Source: Desulfuromonadales bacterium
GTDB taxonomy: Bacteria; Desulfobacterota; Desulfuromonadia; Desulfuromonadales; BM103
Assembly: GCA_030640215.1 (NCBI GenBank)
Contig: DAOWJU010000102.1
Span: 1 to 7,178 of the forward strand
Reading direction: 5' to 3'
DNA length: 7,178 nucleotides
The notes below the pieces were generated by a model that searched no databases, had not been told where the DNA came from, and saw only the letters and a list, made by a program, of their open reading frames with translations. Both the position numbers and the translations under genes were made by a program. Below, piece after piece: positions 1-5,335 of the stretch. Within the stretch, counting starts at the first letter, position 1. The number at the start of each line of letters is the position of its first letter.

Positions 1-750
1 CATTTCAAGCAACTTGGCCTCTTCCTCTGCAGTCGATTTCGAAGAGAGGGCAATCACCGGGATATGTTTGATACTCAGATTTGCCTGAATCGCACGAAAC
101 ATCTCGTAGCCATCCATGCGCGGCATGACCGTATCGGCAACAATCAGGTGTGGCTTTTGCTGCAGGGCAACTTTAAGACCATCGGCTCCATTAGCAGCTT
201 CAAGCAGGTCGTAGCCTTCTCTTTTCAACGCAGCCATTGCCGCAGCGCGCACCAGATCCTGATCATCAACGACCAGCACGGTCCACCAGCTGTCCGGCTC
301 ATGAGTTTGTTCAACAATTTTATAATAGTGGCGATTAACGGCAGATTGGATTTCCGTAGGCGTGGTGACGCAAGGGATAACCCGCAGACCGCTTTTGAAG
401 GAGAGATTGTCGATCGTCTCGATGTCGAGCGGGTTGACCATGGCCAGGAAGAGAGAGTTCCCTTCCTGTTTCAATGGGAACAACAGCAGTTTCAGTGCCG
501 TGTCGCCATCAAAGTGGGCAAGCAACTCTTTGCTGAAAGTCGCCCGGGTTATATTCGCGACGGTCTTGAAACCAAACTGGCGAGCCAGAGCCGCAGCAAT
601 ATCGCGCTCGGTGACCACACCCATCTCTTCGAAAACCTGACCAAGACGCCGACCGGTCCCTTTCTGCTTTTCCAGGGCACGCTCCAGTTGACTCTCATCT
701 ACAACCTTGGCCTCGACCAGTATTTCACCAAAACGCTTGCGCTTAGCCAT
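1..750 (-). CDS. MshEN (GspE/PilB N-terminal) domain fused to a response-regulator receiver domain, C-terminus outside window
   Basis: The frame is open from the ATG at 750 to base 1 and gives the first 250 residues of a longer protein. Residues 1-145 form an MshEN/GspE-II N-terminal domain. Two tandem 24-residue motifs of the type that binds c-di-GMP in MshE are visible: residues 6-29 (R6, G8, L11, L22, L26, Q29; F7 and K15 replace the usual Leu and Gly) and residues 35-58 (R35-L36-G37, G44, L55, Q58). They are separated by the expected five residues. Residues about 157-250 are a receiver domain with acidic pair D162/D163, phosphoacceptor D206 in a VADTVMPRMDG context, and S236 at the switch position. 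The conserved Lys lies past the window edge. The likely role is a phosphorelay regulator that may also sense c-di-GMP; whether an output domain follows is unknown. The ATG is the first in frame after a stop at 796-798, with AGAGG at 755-759, slightly close. The gene lies 118 bp downstream of clpB on the same strand. Confidence 0.9.
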   Translation of the reverse strand, partial: MAKRKRFGEILVEAKVVDESQLERALEKQKGTGRRLGQVFEEMGVVTERDIAAALARQFGFKTVANITRATFSKELLAHFDGDTALKLLLFPLKQEGNSLFLAMVNPLDIETIDNLSFKSGLRVIPCVTTPTEIQSAVNRHYYKIVEQTHEPDSWWTVLVVDDQDLVRAAAMAALKREGYDLLEAANGADGLKVALQQKPHLIVADTVMPRMDGYEMFRAIQANLSIKHIPVIALSSKSTAEEEAKLLEM

Positions 751-815
751 ACGACCTCTGTGTGCTGATGTTTCACCCCTCCCGCTTCCAACAGCTCATC
801 CTAACAACTTTCCGT

Positions 816-842
816 AAAAAATCCAACTATTTCAGGAAATTG
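816..842 (-). terminator. Weak candidate terminator after clpB
   Basis: Read on the minus strand, an imperfect A/T-rich inverted repeat (CAATTTC paired with GAAAT and TTG, 824-842) is followed by six T residues (816-821). It lies 27 bp past the clpB stop codon. The stem is short, low in GC and has a very tight loop, so it would terminate poorly at best. The rest of the 118-bp gap holds only a poor promoter candidate (TTGGAT-N17-TAGGAT), so the response-regulator gene may be partly co-transcribed with clpB. Confidence 0.3.
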
Positions 843-868
843 AAGCTCTTGAACATAGGGCACAGTTC

Positions 869-3505
869 CTATTTGACATCAGGCTCTGCCGGTAAATGTG
901 ATGCAAAGCCGACCGTCAGAGCCCCATCTTCCTCATCAACTGTGATACAGCTGCCGTCAACAACCTCCGAAGCGATCATGGCACGACCTATCCTGGTCTC
1001 CAGATGATGCTGCAGATAGCGTTTGAGCGGCCTTGCGCCATAAACGGGGTCGTAGGCAGCTCTAGCAACAAAACTGCGCGCAGCGGGAGTCAAGACGAGA
1101 GCAACCCCAAGATCCTGCAAACGTTTCTGCAGCTCTTTGACCTGCAAGTCAACAATCAGCTCGGTCTCCGAGAGAGTGAGGGGTTTAAAGAGGATAATAT
1201 CATCCACCCGATTGAGGAATTCCGGTCGGAAGCCGCTACGCAGATCACGCAACACCATCTCGCGGGCTCCCTCCTTGATCTGGCCATCATTGGTCACCCC
1301 TTCGAGAAGATGCTGTGAGCCGACATTGGACGTCATAATCACCACAGTATTCTTAAAATCGACCGTGCGGCCGTGGCTGTCAGTGATACGTCCATCATCA
1401 AGAACCTGCAGCAGTACATTGAAAACGTCTGGATGCGCCTTTTCGATTTCGTCAAAGAGCACCACGCTGTAAGGGTGTCGCCGCACCGCCTCGGTGAGCT
1501 GGCCGCCTTCCTCGAAGCCGACATAGCCGGGCGGTGCACCGATCAGACGGCTGACAGCGTGTTTCTCCATATATTCCGACATATCGATCCGCACCATGTT
1601 CTCTTCACTGTCAAACAAGGATTCGGCAAGAGTGCGTGCCAATTCTGTCTTGCCGACTCCGGTCGGGCCCAGAAAGATGAACGAACCAATCGGACGACGC
1701 GGGTCCTTGATCCCGGCTCGTGCACGAATAACAGCGTCGGCAACCAACTGCACCGCCTCATCCTGGCCGATCACCCGTTGATGCAGGATCTGATCGAGTT
1801 TAAGCAGCTTCTCCTTTTCGCCTTCAACCAGACGGGTCACAGGAATGCCGGTCCAGAGCGCAACAATCCCGGCAATCTCGTCTTCAGTCACCTCCTCACG
1901 CAACAGGCGCGGACCGTCACCCTCATCATTGAGCTTCCCCTCCGCTTCGTGAAGTTGCTGCTCCAGCTCTGGCAGTCGACCGTGCTTGAGTTCTGCCGCC
2001 CGGTTCAGATCGTACTCCCGTTCGGCAACCTCAATCTGCTGACGAACTTTTTCAATCTCCTCCCGGAACGTCTGAAGTTTCTTGATCTCCTCTTTTTCGC
2101 TATCCCATTGCGCCCTGTAGGTATCGGCCTGATGACGCAAATCAGCCAGCTCTTTGCGCAAAGACTCAAGCCGTTTCCGGCTCGCCTTGTCTTTCTCCTT
2201 TTTCAGAGCAGCTTCTTCGATCTCCAACTGCATCACGCGCCGCGACACTTCATCAAGATCGGCAGGCAGTGAGTCAATCTCGGTACGGATCATGGCACAA
2301 GCTTCATCGACCAGATCAATGGCCTTGTCCGGCAAAAACCGGTCGGAGATATAACGATGACTCAGGGTGGCAGCCGCCACCAGTGAGTTATCAAGAATCC
2401 GAACTCCATGATGAACTTCGAAGCGCTCTTTGAGCCCACGCAAGATACTGATGGTATCTTCAACAGTCGGCTGTTCGACCAGAACCGGCTGAAAACGTCG
2501 CTCCAGAGCTGCGTCTTTTTCAATATACTGACGATACTCGTCGAGGGTCGTTGCCCCGACACAGTGCAGTTCGCCGCGCGCCAGCATCGGCTTCAGCATG
2601 TTGCCAGCATCAATCGCCCCTTCGGCCTTGCCGGTGCCGACAATCGTATGCAGTTCGTCAATAAAGAGTAAAATTCGCCCATCACTTTCACGAATCTCGT
2701 TAAGGACGGCCTTAAGCCGCTCTTCAAATTCACCACGGTACTTGGCTCCCGCCAGCAAGGAGCCCATATCAAGAGCAAAGATGGTTTTGTCCTTAAGGCC
2801 CTCCGGCACATCACCCCGTACGATACGTTGTGCCAGCCCCTCAACAATCGCTGTTTTGCCAACCCCGGGCTCACCGATAAGAACCGGATTATTCTTGGTT
2901 TTGCGCGAGAGGATGCGGATCACTCGCCGAATTTCGCTATCCCGGCCGATCACCGGATCGAGTTTGCCCTTTTGCACTTCTTTAACCAGATCAAGCCCAT
3001 ATTTTTCTAACGCTTCGTAGGTCGCTTCAGGCTCGGCGCTGGTCACCCTTTGATGGCCGCGCACAGCGGTCAGTGCCTGGAGTAGGCGATCACGACTCAG
3101 GTTGAACTTTTGCAAGACCCTGCCAATGGCCGTCTTGCTGCTTTCATCAGTCATCACCAGCAACAAGTGTTCTACGCTGATAAAATCATCCTTAAGTTGT
3201 TTCGCCTCGGACTCTGCCTTAGCCATCATCTGGTTAAACCGCTGGGTGACATAGATTTTGCCAGGCTCAGCGCCAGGCCCAGAGACCGAAGACAACCGTT
3301 GCAGCTCCGAGCGAACCGCCGCAATCAACGCTTTGGGATCAATATCGAGACGCTGGACAAGACGGGAAACCAGACCGCCCTCCTGCTCGAGGAGAGCCTG
3401 CAGCAGATGCTCGCCGTCAACTTCGACGTGGCCGTAGCGAACAGCCAGACTCTGGGCCGACTGGATCGCTTCCTGGGTTTTCTGTGTCATGCGGTTCATA
3501 TCCAT
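869..3505 (-). CDS. clpB: ClpB, ATP-dependent protein disaggregase (Hsp100)
   Basis: This encodes a cytoplasmic hexameric AAA+ disaggregase that works with DnaK/DnaJ/GrpE to pull polypeptides out of aggregates. The protein is 878 aa; the E. coli protein is 857. In order: double Clp-N domain (about 5-150); NBD1 with Walker A GEPGVGKT (211-218), pore loop Tyr256, Walker B LLFIDE (279-284) and arginine fingers R336/R337; a long coiled-coil middle domain (about 410-530); NBD2 with Walker A GPTGVGKT (613-620), pore loop GYVG (660-663), Walker B VVLFDE (681-686) and arginine R766 in the [11 protein letters not shown] motif; then the D2 small domain. The full middle domain and the absence of a ClpP-docking IGL/F loop separate it from ClpA and ClpC. 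The ATG at 3505 is chosen because AGGAG sits 7 nt upstream and family homology starts there; an upstream in-frame TTG at 3544 has no such support. All key ATPase residues are present, with no frameshift. It is divergent from the AAA+ gene at 3841. Confidence 0.98.
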   Translation of the reverse strand: MDMNRMTQKTQEAIQSAQSLAVRYGHVEVDGEHLLQALLEQEGGLVSRLVQRLDIDPKALIAAVRSELQRLSSVSGPGAEPGKIYVTQRFNQMMAKAESEAKQLKDDFISVEHLLLVMTDESSKTAIGRVLQKFNLSRDRLLQALTAVRGHQRVTSAEPEATYEALEKYGLDLVKEVQKGKLDPVIGRDSEIRRVIRILSRKTKNNPVLIGEPGVGKTAIVEGLAQRIVRGDVPEGLKDKTIFALDMGSLLAGAKYRGEFEERLKAVLNEIRESDGRILLFIDELHTIVGTGKAEGAIDAGNMLKPMLARGELHCVGATTLDEYRQYIEKDAALERRFQPVLVEQPTVEDTISILRGLKERFEVHHGVRILDNSLVAAATLSHRYISDRFLPDKAIDLVDEACAMIRTEIDSLPADLDEVSRRVMQLEIEEAALKKEKDKASRKRLESLRKELADLRHQADTYRAQWDSEKEEIKKLQTFREEIEKVRQQIEVAEREYDLNRAAELKHGRLPELEQQLHEAEGKLNDEGDGPRLLREEVTEDEIAGIVALWTGIPVTRLVEGEKEKLLKLDQILHQRVIGQDEAVQLVADAVIRARAGIKDPRRPIGSFIFLGPTGVGKTELARTLAESLFDSEENMVRIDMSEYMEKHAVSRLIGAPPGYVGFEEGGQLTEAVRRHPYSVVLFDEIEKAHPDVFNVLLQVLDDGRITDSHGRTVDFKNTVVIMTSNVGSQHLLEGVTNDGQIKEGAREMVLRDLRSGFRPEFLNRVDDIILFKPLTLSETELIVDLQVKELQKRLQDLGVALVLTPAARSFVARAAYDPVYGARPLKRYLQHHLETRIGRAMIASEVVDGSCITVDEEDGALTVGFASHLPAEPDVK

Positions 3506-3512
3506 AATAGTT

Positions 3513-3517
3513 CTCCT
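3513..3517 (-). promoter_or_regulatory. Ribosome binding site of clpB
   Basis: AGGAG on the minus strand lies 7 nt before the ATG at 3505. It decides the start in favour of 3505 over the upstream in-frame TTG at 3544 or the second Met codon at 3499. Confidence 0.85.
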
Positions 3518-3651
3518 GACAAGTGCCTTAGTTTTTCTGAGCAAGGTGCCTTAAGCTTATCTAATTTTAAAAGGATTACATCTGGCAGACTGTCGAAAGA
3601 TCAGGCCCCTGCTGCCCGGGCTCACAGTTCTTGTTGTCATGTCTTACGGTG

Positions 3652-3682
3652 CAATGTAGTAACCCGACAGGGTCATTTCAAG
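3652..3682 (-). promoter_or_regulatory. Candidate heat-shock (sigma-32 type) promoter of clpB
   Basis: On the minus strand a perfect CTTGAAA (3676-3682) is followed after 16 nt by CTACATTG (3652-3659), which partly matches the CCCCATNT -10 of RpoH promoters. The -35 is a full match; the -10 keeps only the first C and the CAT core, and the spacing is at the long end of the known range. clpB is a classical RpoH target, which supports the call. A CIRCE element is absent, so HrcA control is not indicated. Confidence 0.5.
3663..3677. repeat. Copy 1 of a CCC-N4-GGG-TCATT direct repeat
   Basis: CCCGACAGGGTCATT matches the copy at 3808-3822 at 13 of 15 positions, including an unbroken 10-bp CAGGGTCATT. 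It contains a small inverted repeat (ACCC-GACA-GGGT) and lies between the -35 and -10 of the clpB promoter candidate, where a bound regulator would block RNA polymerase. Confidence 0.45.
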
Positions 3683-3693
3683 AATACCCCCAC

Positions 3694-3711
3694 AAATAAA
3701 TAGTAAATAAA
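3694..3711. promoter_or_regulatory. A/T-rich, 11-bp-spaced AAATAAA repeat, possible UP element
   Basis: AAATAAA occurs at 3694-3700 and again at 3705-3711, a spacing of 11 bp, close to one helical turn. The tract lies 11 to 29 bp upstream of the clpB -35 candidate, roughly where an UP element for the RNA polymerase alpha C-terminal domain would sit. The sequence is visible; the role is inferred. Confidence 0.3.
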
Positions 3712-3735
3712 GGTTGCAGCAAGAGGCTATTCAGA

Positions 3736-3764
3736 CGTGCAGAATGCTCGGAACCTGTTATAAA
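3736..3764 (+). promoter_or_regulatory. Weak sigma-70-type promoter candidate for the AAA+ ATPase gene
   Basis: TATAAA at 3759-3764 is a good -10, but the hexamer 17 bp upstream (3736-3741, CGTGCA) is a poor -35, so an activator or another sigma factor may be needed. It would give a leader of about 70 nt before the ATG at 3841. It is the best -10 in the region on this strand. Confidence 0.35.
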
Positions 3765-3807
3765 TATAGCTGTTCCCGTTTTTTACTGGAGACATCTGAG
3801 ATGCACC

Positions 3808-3822
3808 CCCCTCAGGGTCATT
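3808..3822. repeat. Copy 2 of a CCC-N4-GGG-TCATT direct repeat
   Basis: CCCCTCAGGGTCATT matches the element at 3663-3677 at 13 of 15 positions. It lies in the leader of the AAA+ gene, immediately before its Shine-Dalgarno sequence. One copy at each end of the divergent region is compatible with a shared operator. Confidence 0.45.
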
Positions 3823-3825
3823 AAT

Positions 3826-3832
3826 GGAGGAG
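3826..3832 (+). promoter_or_regulatory. Ribosome binding site of the AAA+ ATPase gene
   Basis: GGAGGAG lies 8 nt before the first ATG (3841) and 11 nt before the second, adjacent ATG (3844). The shorter spacing favours 3841. Confidence 0.8.
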
Positions 3833-3840
3833 ACACCCTT

Positions 3841-5262
3841 ATGATGAGCAGACGTGTGAGCCAGAAGATGCTCAATGAGCAGATTGTCACGAAAGAGCAA
3901 CTGAGCGAAGCGGCCAGTCGTCAACGTCTGCACGGCGGCCGTCTGGGGCAGAATCTGGTAGCGCTGGGCTATATCAGTGAAGACCAGCTCGGCACTTTCT
4001 TTAAACGCACACCTCCAGCCCCTGAGTCTGTCGAGGACACAGGCCTTGACCTGCAATTCATTGCTGACCTTGCCTTGAAGCACATCATGTCAATGGGAGA
4101 ATTTCGTCTGAGCGACCTGTCCAGTACGATAGGTCTGCCAACCGCCATTCTTGATGAGGTGATCGCCTTGCTGCGTCGCGACAAGATGGTCGAAGTGCGA
4201 GGCGCGAGCCAGTTTGTCAAATCTTCCTTCAACTTCATCGCCACCGAGACCGGTAAAAGATATGGCGGCGAGCTGATGGAAATTTGCCGCTATGCCGGAC
4301 CGGCACCGGTCATTCTCAAAGACTACAAGGAGATGGTCGAGAACCAGTCGATCCGAAATATCACAATCAATAACGATGTGGTGGAAGCCGCTTTTTCCCA
4401 GATCGTTATCAGCGATCACATGCTCAGACGACTCGGCCCGGCAATCAGCTCCGGGGCCCCCATGTTTATCTACGGCCCTCCCGGCAACGGTAAAACCACC
4501 ATTGCTGAAACCATCGGCCAGGTCCTGCCGGAAACAGTTTTTGTGCCTTACGCCCTCTATGTGGGAGGCCAGATCATTACTATATTTGATCCGGTCAATC
4601 ACACGCCAGTTACCAACATGCCGGATGAAGAGACGACTGTAGACGCTGCTGATCAGCGCTGGGTAAGAATTCAGCGCCCTATCGTCATGGCTGGCGGTGA
4701 ATTAACCTTGCGCATGCTTGACCTGGAATTCAACAGCATCGCTAAATTCTATGAGGCCCCCCTGCAGATGAAGGCCAACAATGGGCTCTTCATCATTGAT
4801 GACTTCGGTCGCCAGCAGATGGACCCACAAAGTCTTCTCAACCGCTGGATCATCAACCTGGACCGACAGATCGACTTCATGTCGATGCACACCGGTATGA
4901 AATTCGAAATCCCTTTCGATCAGCTGGTCATTTTTGCCACCAACCTTGACCCGAAAACCCTGGTCGACGAAGCCTTTCTCCGCCGCATCCGCTACAAGAT
5001 CAAGATTGAGCACCCTACAGAGGCAGAATTTCAGGAAATTTTCAAACGTGTCTGCCGCATGAATGGCATTCCTTTCCGACACGATGTTTATGAATATTTA
5101 ATCGAACATTGGTATCGCCGTCGCAACATCGCGTTCAACGCCTGTCATCCCCGTGATTTGATTGATCACGTCATCGACCTTGCCCGTTTTTTTGAGGAGG
5201 CTCCAGAACTGCATAGCGACACCATCGATCACGCCTGCGAAAACTACTTTGTCGACGTATAA
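3841..5262 (+). CDS. Uncharacterised AAA+ ATPase with MshEN-like N-terminus and winged-helix-like segment
   Basis: The 473-aa protein has no characterised homologue that I recognise. Residues 5-57 resemble the tandem MshEN motifs: the first (5-28) is degenerate (RVS for RLG), while the second (R34-L35-G36, L39, G43, L50) is good but ends in Thr57 instead of Gln. The second, alpha/beta half of MshEN is absent. Residues about 75-128 look like a winged helix. Residues about 180-385 form an AAA+ core: Walker A GPPGNGKTT (212-220), Walker B LFIIDD (316-321, Asp in place of the usual Glu), a hairpin-like insertion before sensor 1 (about 345-361), sensor 1 N368 in IFATN, arginine-finger candidates R381/R382, and sensor 2 R438 in CHPRDL. 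The hairpin and the roughly 95-residue gap between the Walker motifs suggest MoxR/helix-2-insert relatives. No signal peptide or membrane segment is seen, so it is probably cytoplasmic. It is divergent from clpB and lies 73 bp before the JAMM-helicase gene. Confidence 0.9.
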   Translation: MMSRRVSQKMLNEQIVTKEQLSEAASRQRLHGGRLGQNLVALGYISEDQLGTFFKRTPPAPESVEDTGLDLQFIADLALKHIMSMGEFRLSDLSSTIGLPTAILDEVIALLRRDKMVEVRGASQFVKSSFNFIATETGKRYGGELMEICRYAGPAPVILKDYKEMVENQSIRNITINNDVVEAAFSQIVISDHMLRRLGPAISSGAPMFIYGPPGNGKTTIAETIGQVLPETVFVPYALYVGGQIITIFDPVNHTPVTNMPDEETTVDAADQRWVRIQRPIVMAGGELTLRMLDLEFNSIAKFYEAPLQMKANNGLFIIDDFGRQQMDPQSLLNRWIINLDRQIDFMSMHTGMKFEIPFDQLVIFATNLDPKTLVDEAFLRRIRYKIKIEHPTEAEFQEIFKRVCRMNGIPFRHDVYEYLIEHWYRRRNIAFNACHPRDLIDHVIDLARFFEEAPELHSDTIDHACENYFVDV

Positions 5263-5287
5263 CTGACGCGGCCACATTTTCGTTACC

Positions 5288-5300
5288 GGAAAGGCTTTCC
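5288..5300. promoter_or_regulatory. Perfect 13-bp palindrome overlapping the helicase-gene -35
   Basis: GGAAAGGCTTTCC is a perfect inverted repeat around a single central base. It covers all but the last base of the -35 hexamer (5296-5301) of the promoter for the JAMM-helicase gene, a typical repressor position. There is no T run after it, so it is unlikely to be a terminator of the AAA+ gene. It does not match the E. coli or Geobacter-type LexA boxes. Confidence 0.4.
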
Positions 5301-5324
5301 ACAACGAGTCGGCATCGCTATAAT
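5296..5324 (+). promoter_or_regulatory. Sigma-70-type promoter of the JAMM-DinG helicase gene
   Basis: TTTCCA (5296-5301, 4 of 6 matches) is followed after exactly 17 bp by a consensus TATAAT (5319-5324). Initiation about 7 bp later, near 5331, would leave only about five untranslated bases before the ATG at 5336. The gene can therefore be expressed separately from the AAA+ gene upstream. Confidence 0.6.
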
Positions 5325-5335
5325 GCCCGGCAACC

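Larger units (their letters stand above)
3506..3840. other. Divergent intergenic region between clpB and the AAA+ ATPase gene
   Basis: These 335 bp separate the two divergent genes. No conventional gene is supported here. Open frames that enter it are continuations of frames antisense to the flanking genes. It holds a heat-shock-type promoter for clpB, an A/T-rich repeat, two copies of a CCC-N4-GGG-TCATT element, a candidate -10 for the rightward gene and two tiny overlapping frames just before it; each is listed separately. The clpB 5' leader would be about 140 nt if the heat-shock promoter is used. It shows no CIRCE (HrcA) inverted repeat. Confidence 0.8.
3801..3844 (+). other. Two tiny chained reading frames leading into the AAA+ ATPase start
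   Basis: A 7-codon frame MHPPQGH (3801-3824) has GGAGA at 3788-3792, 8 nt upstream. Its TAA overlaps the ATG of a second frame, MEETPL (3824-3844), as TAATG. The second frame's TGA in turn overlaps the ATG of the main gene as ATGA. This could be a leader-peptide or translational-coupling device, but frames this short arise easily by chance. The second copy of the CCC-N4-GGG-TCATT repeat lies inside the first frame. Confidence 0.15.

Noticed and set aside
64..768. 234-codon plus-strand frame antisense to the MshEN-receiver gene
   Set aside because: The minus strand encodes clear MshEN and receiver domains over the same bases; the plus-strand translation shows no domain or ribosome binding site.
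1373..2272. 299-codon open frame on the plus strand, antisense to clpB
   Set aside because: It lies wholly inside the strongly conserved clpB gene, has no recognisable domain, and is explained by the codon bias of clpB leaving the opposite strand free of stops.
3505..3544. Longer clpB product starting at the upstream TTG (3544)
   Set aside because: The extra 13 residues fall outside the family alignment, and the good Shine-Dalgarno sequence is at 3513-3517, inside the extension, placed for the ATG at 3505.
3643..3660. GGTT...ACC spacing near the clpB promoter that resembles a deltaproteobacterial LexA box
   Set aside because: On the minus strand it is one base too short and lacks the internal C and G of the consensus; chance is the simplest explanation.
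3110..3703. 197-codon plus-strand frame spanning the clpB start and part of its promoter region
   Set aside because: Most of it is antisense to the conserved Clp-N domain and the rest crosses the promoter; no homology or ribosome binding site is visible.
4090..4602. 170-codon minus-strand frame inside the AAA+ gene
   Set aside because: It is antisense to the winged-helix and Walker A region, whose motifs show the plus strand is the coding one.
5288..5300. Palindrome as a Rho-independent terminator for the AAA+ gene
   Set aside because: The stem is 5-6 bp with a loop of 1-3 bases and no T run follows it.
5263..5335. LexA box before the DinG-type gene
   Set aside because: I looked for CTGT-N8-ACAG and the Geobacter-type GGTT...ACC pattern and found neither; the only symmetrical element is GGAAAGGCTTTCC.
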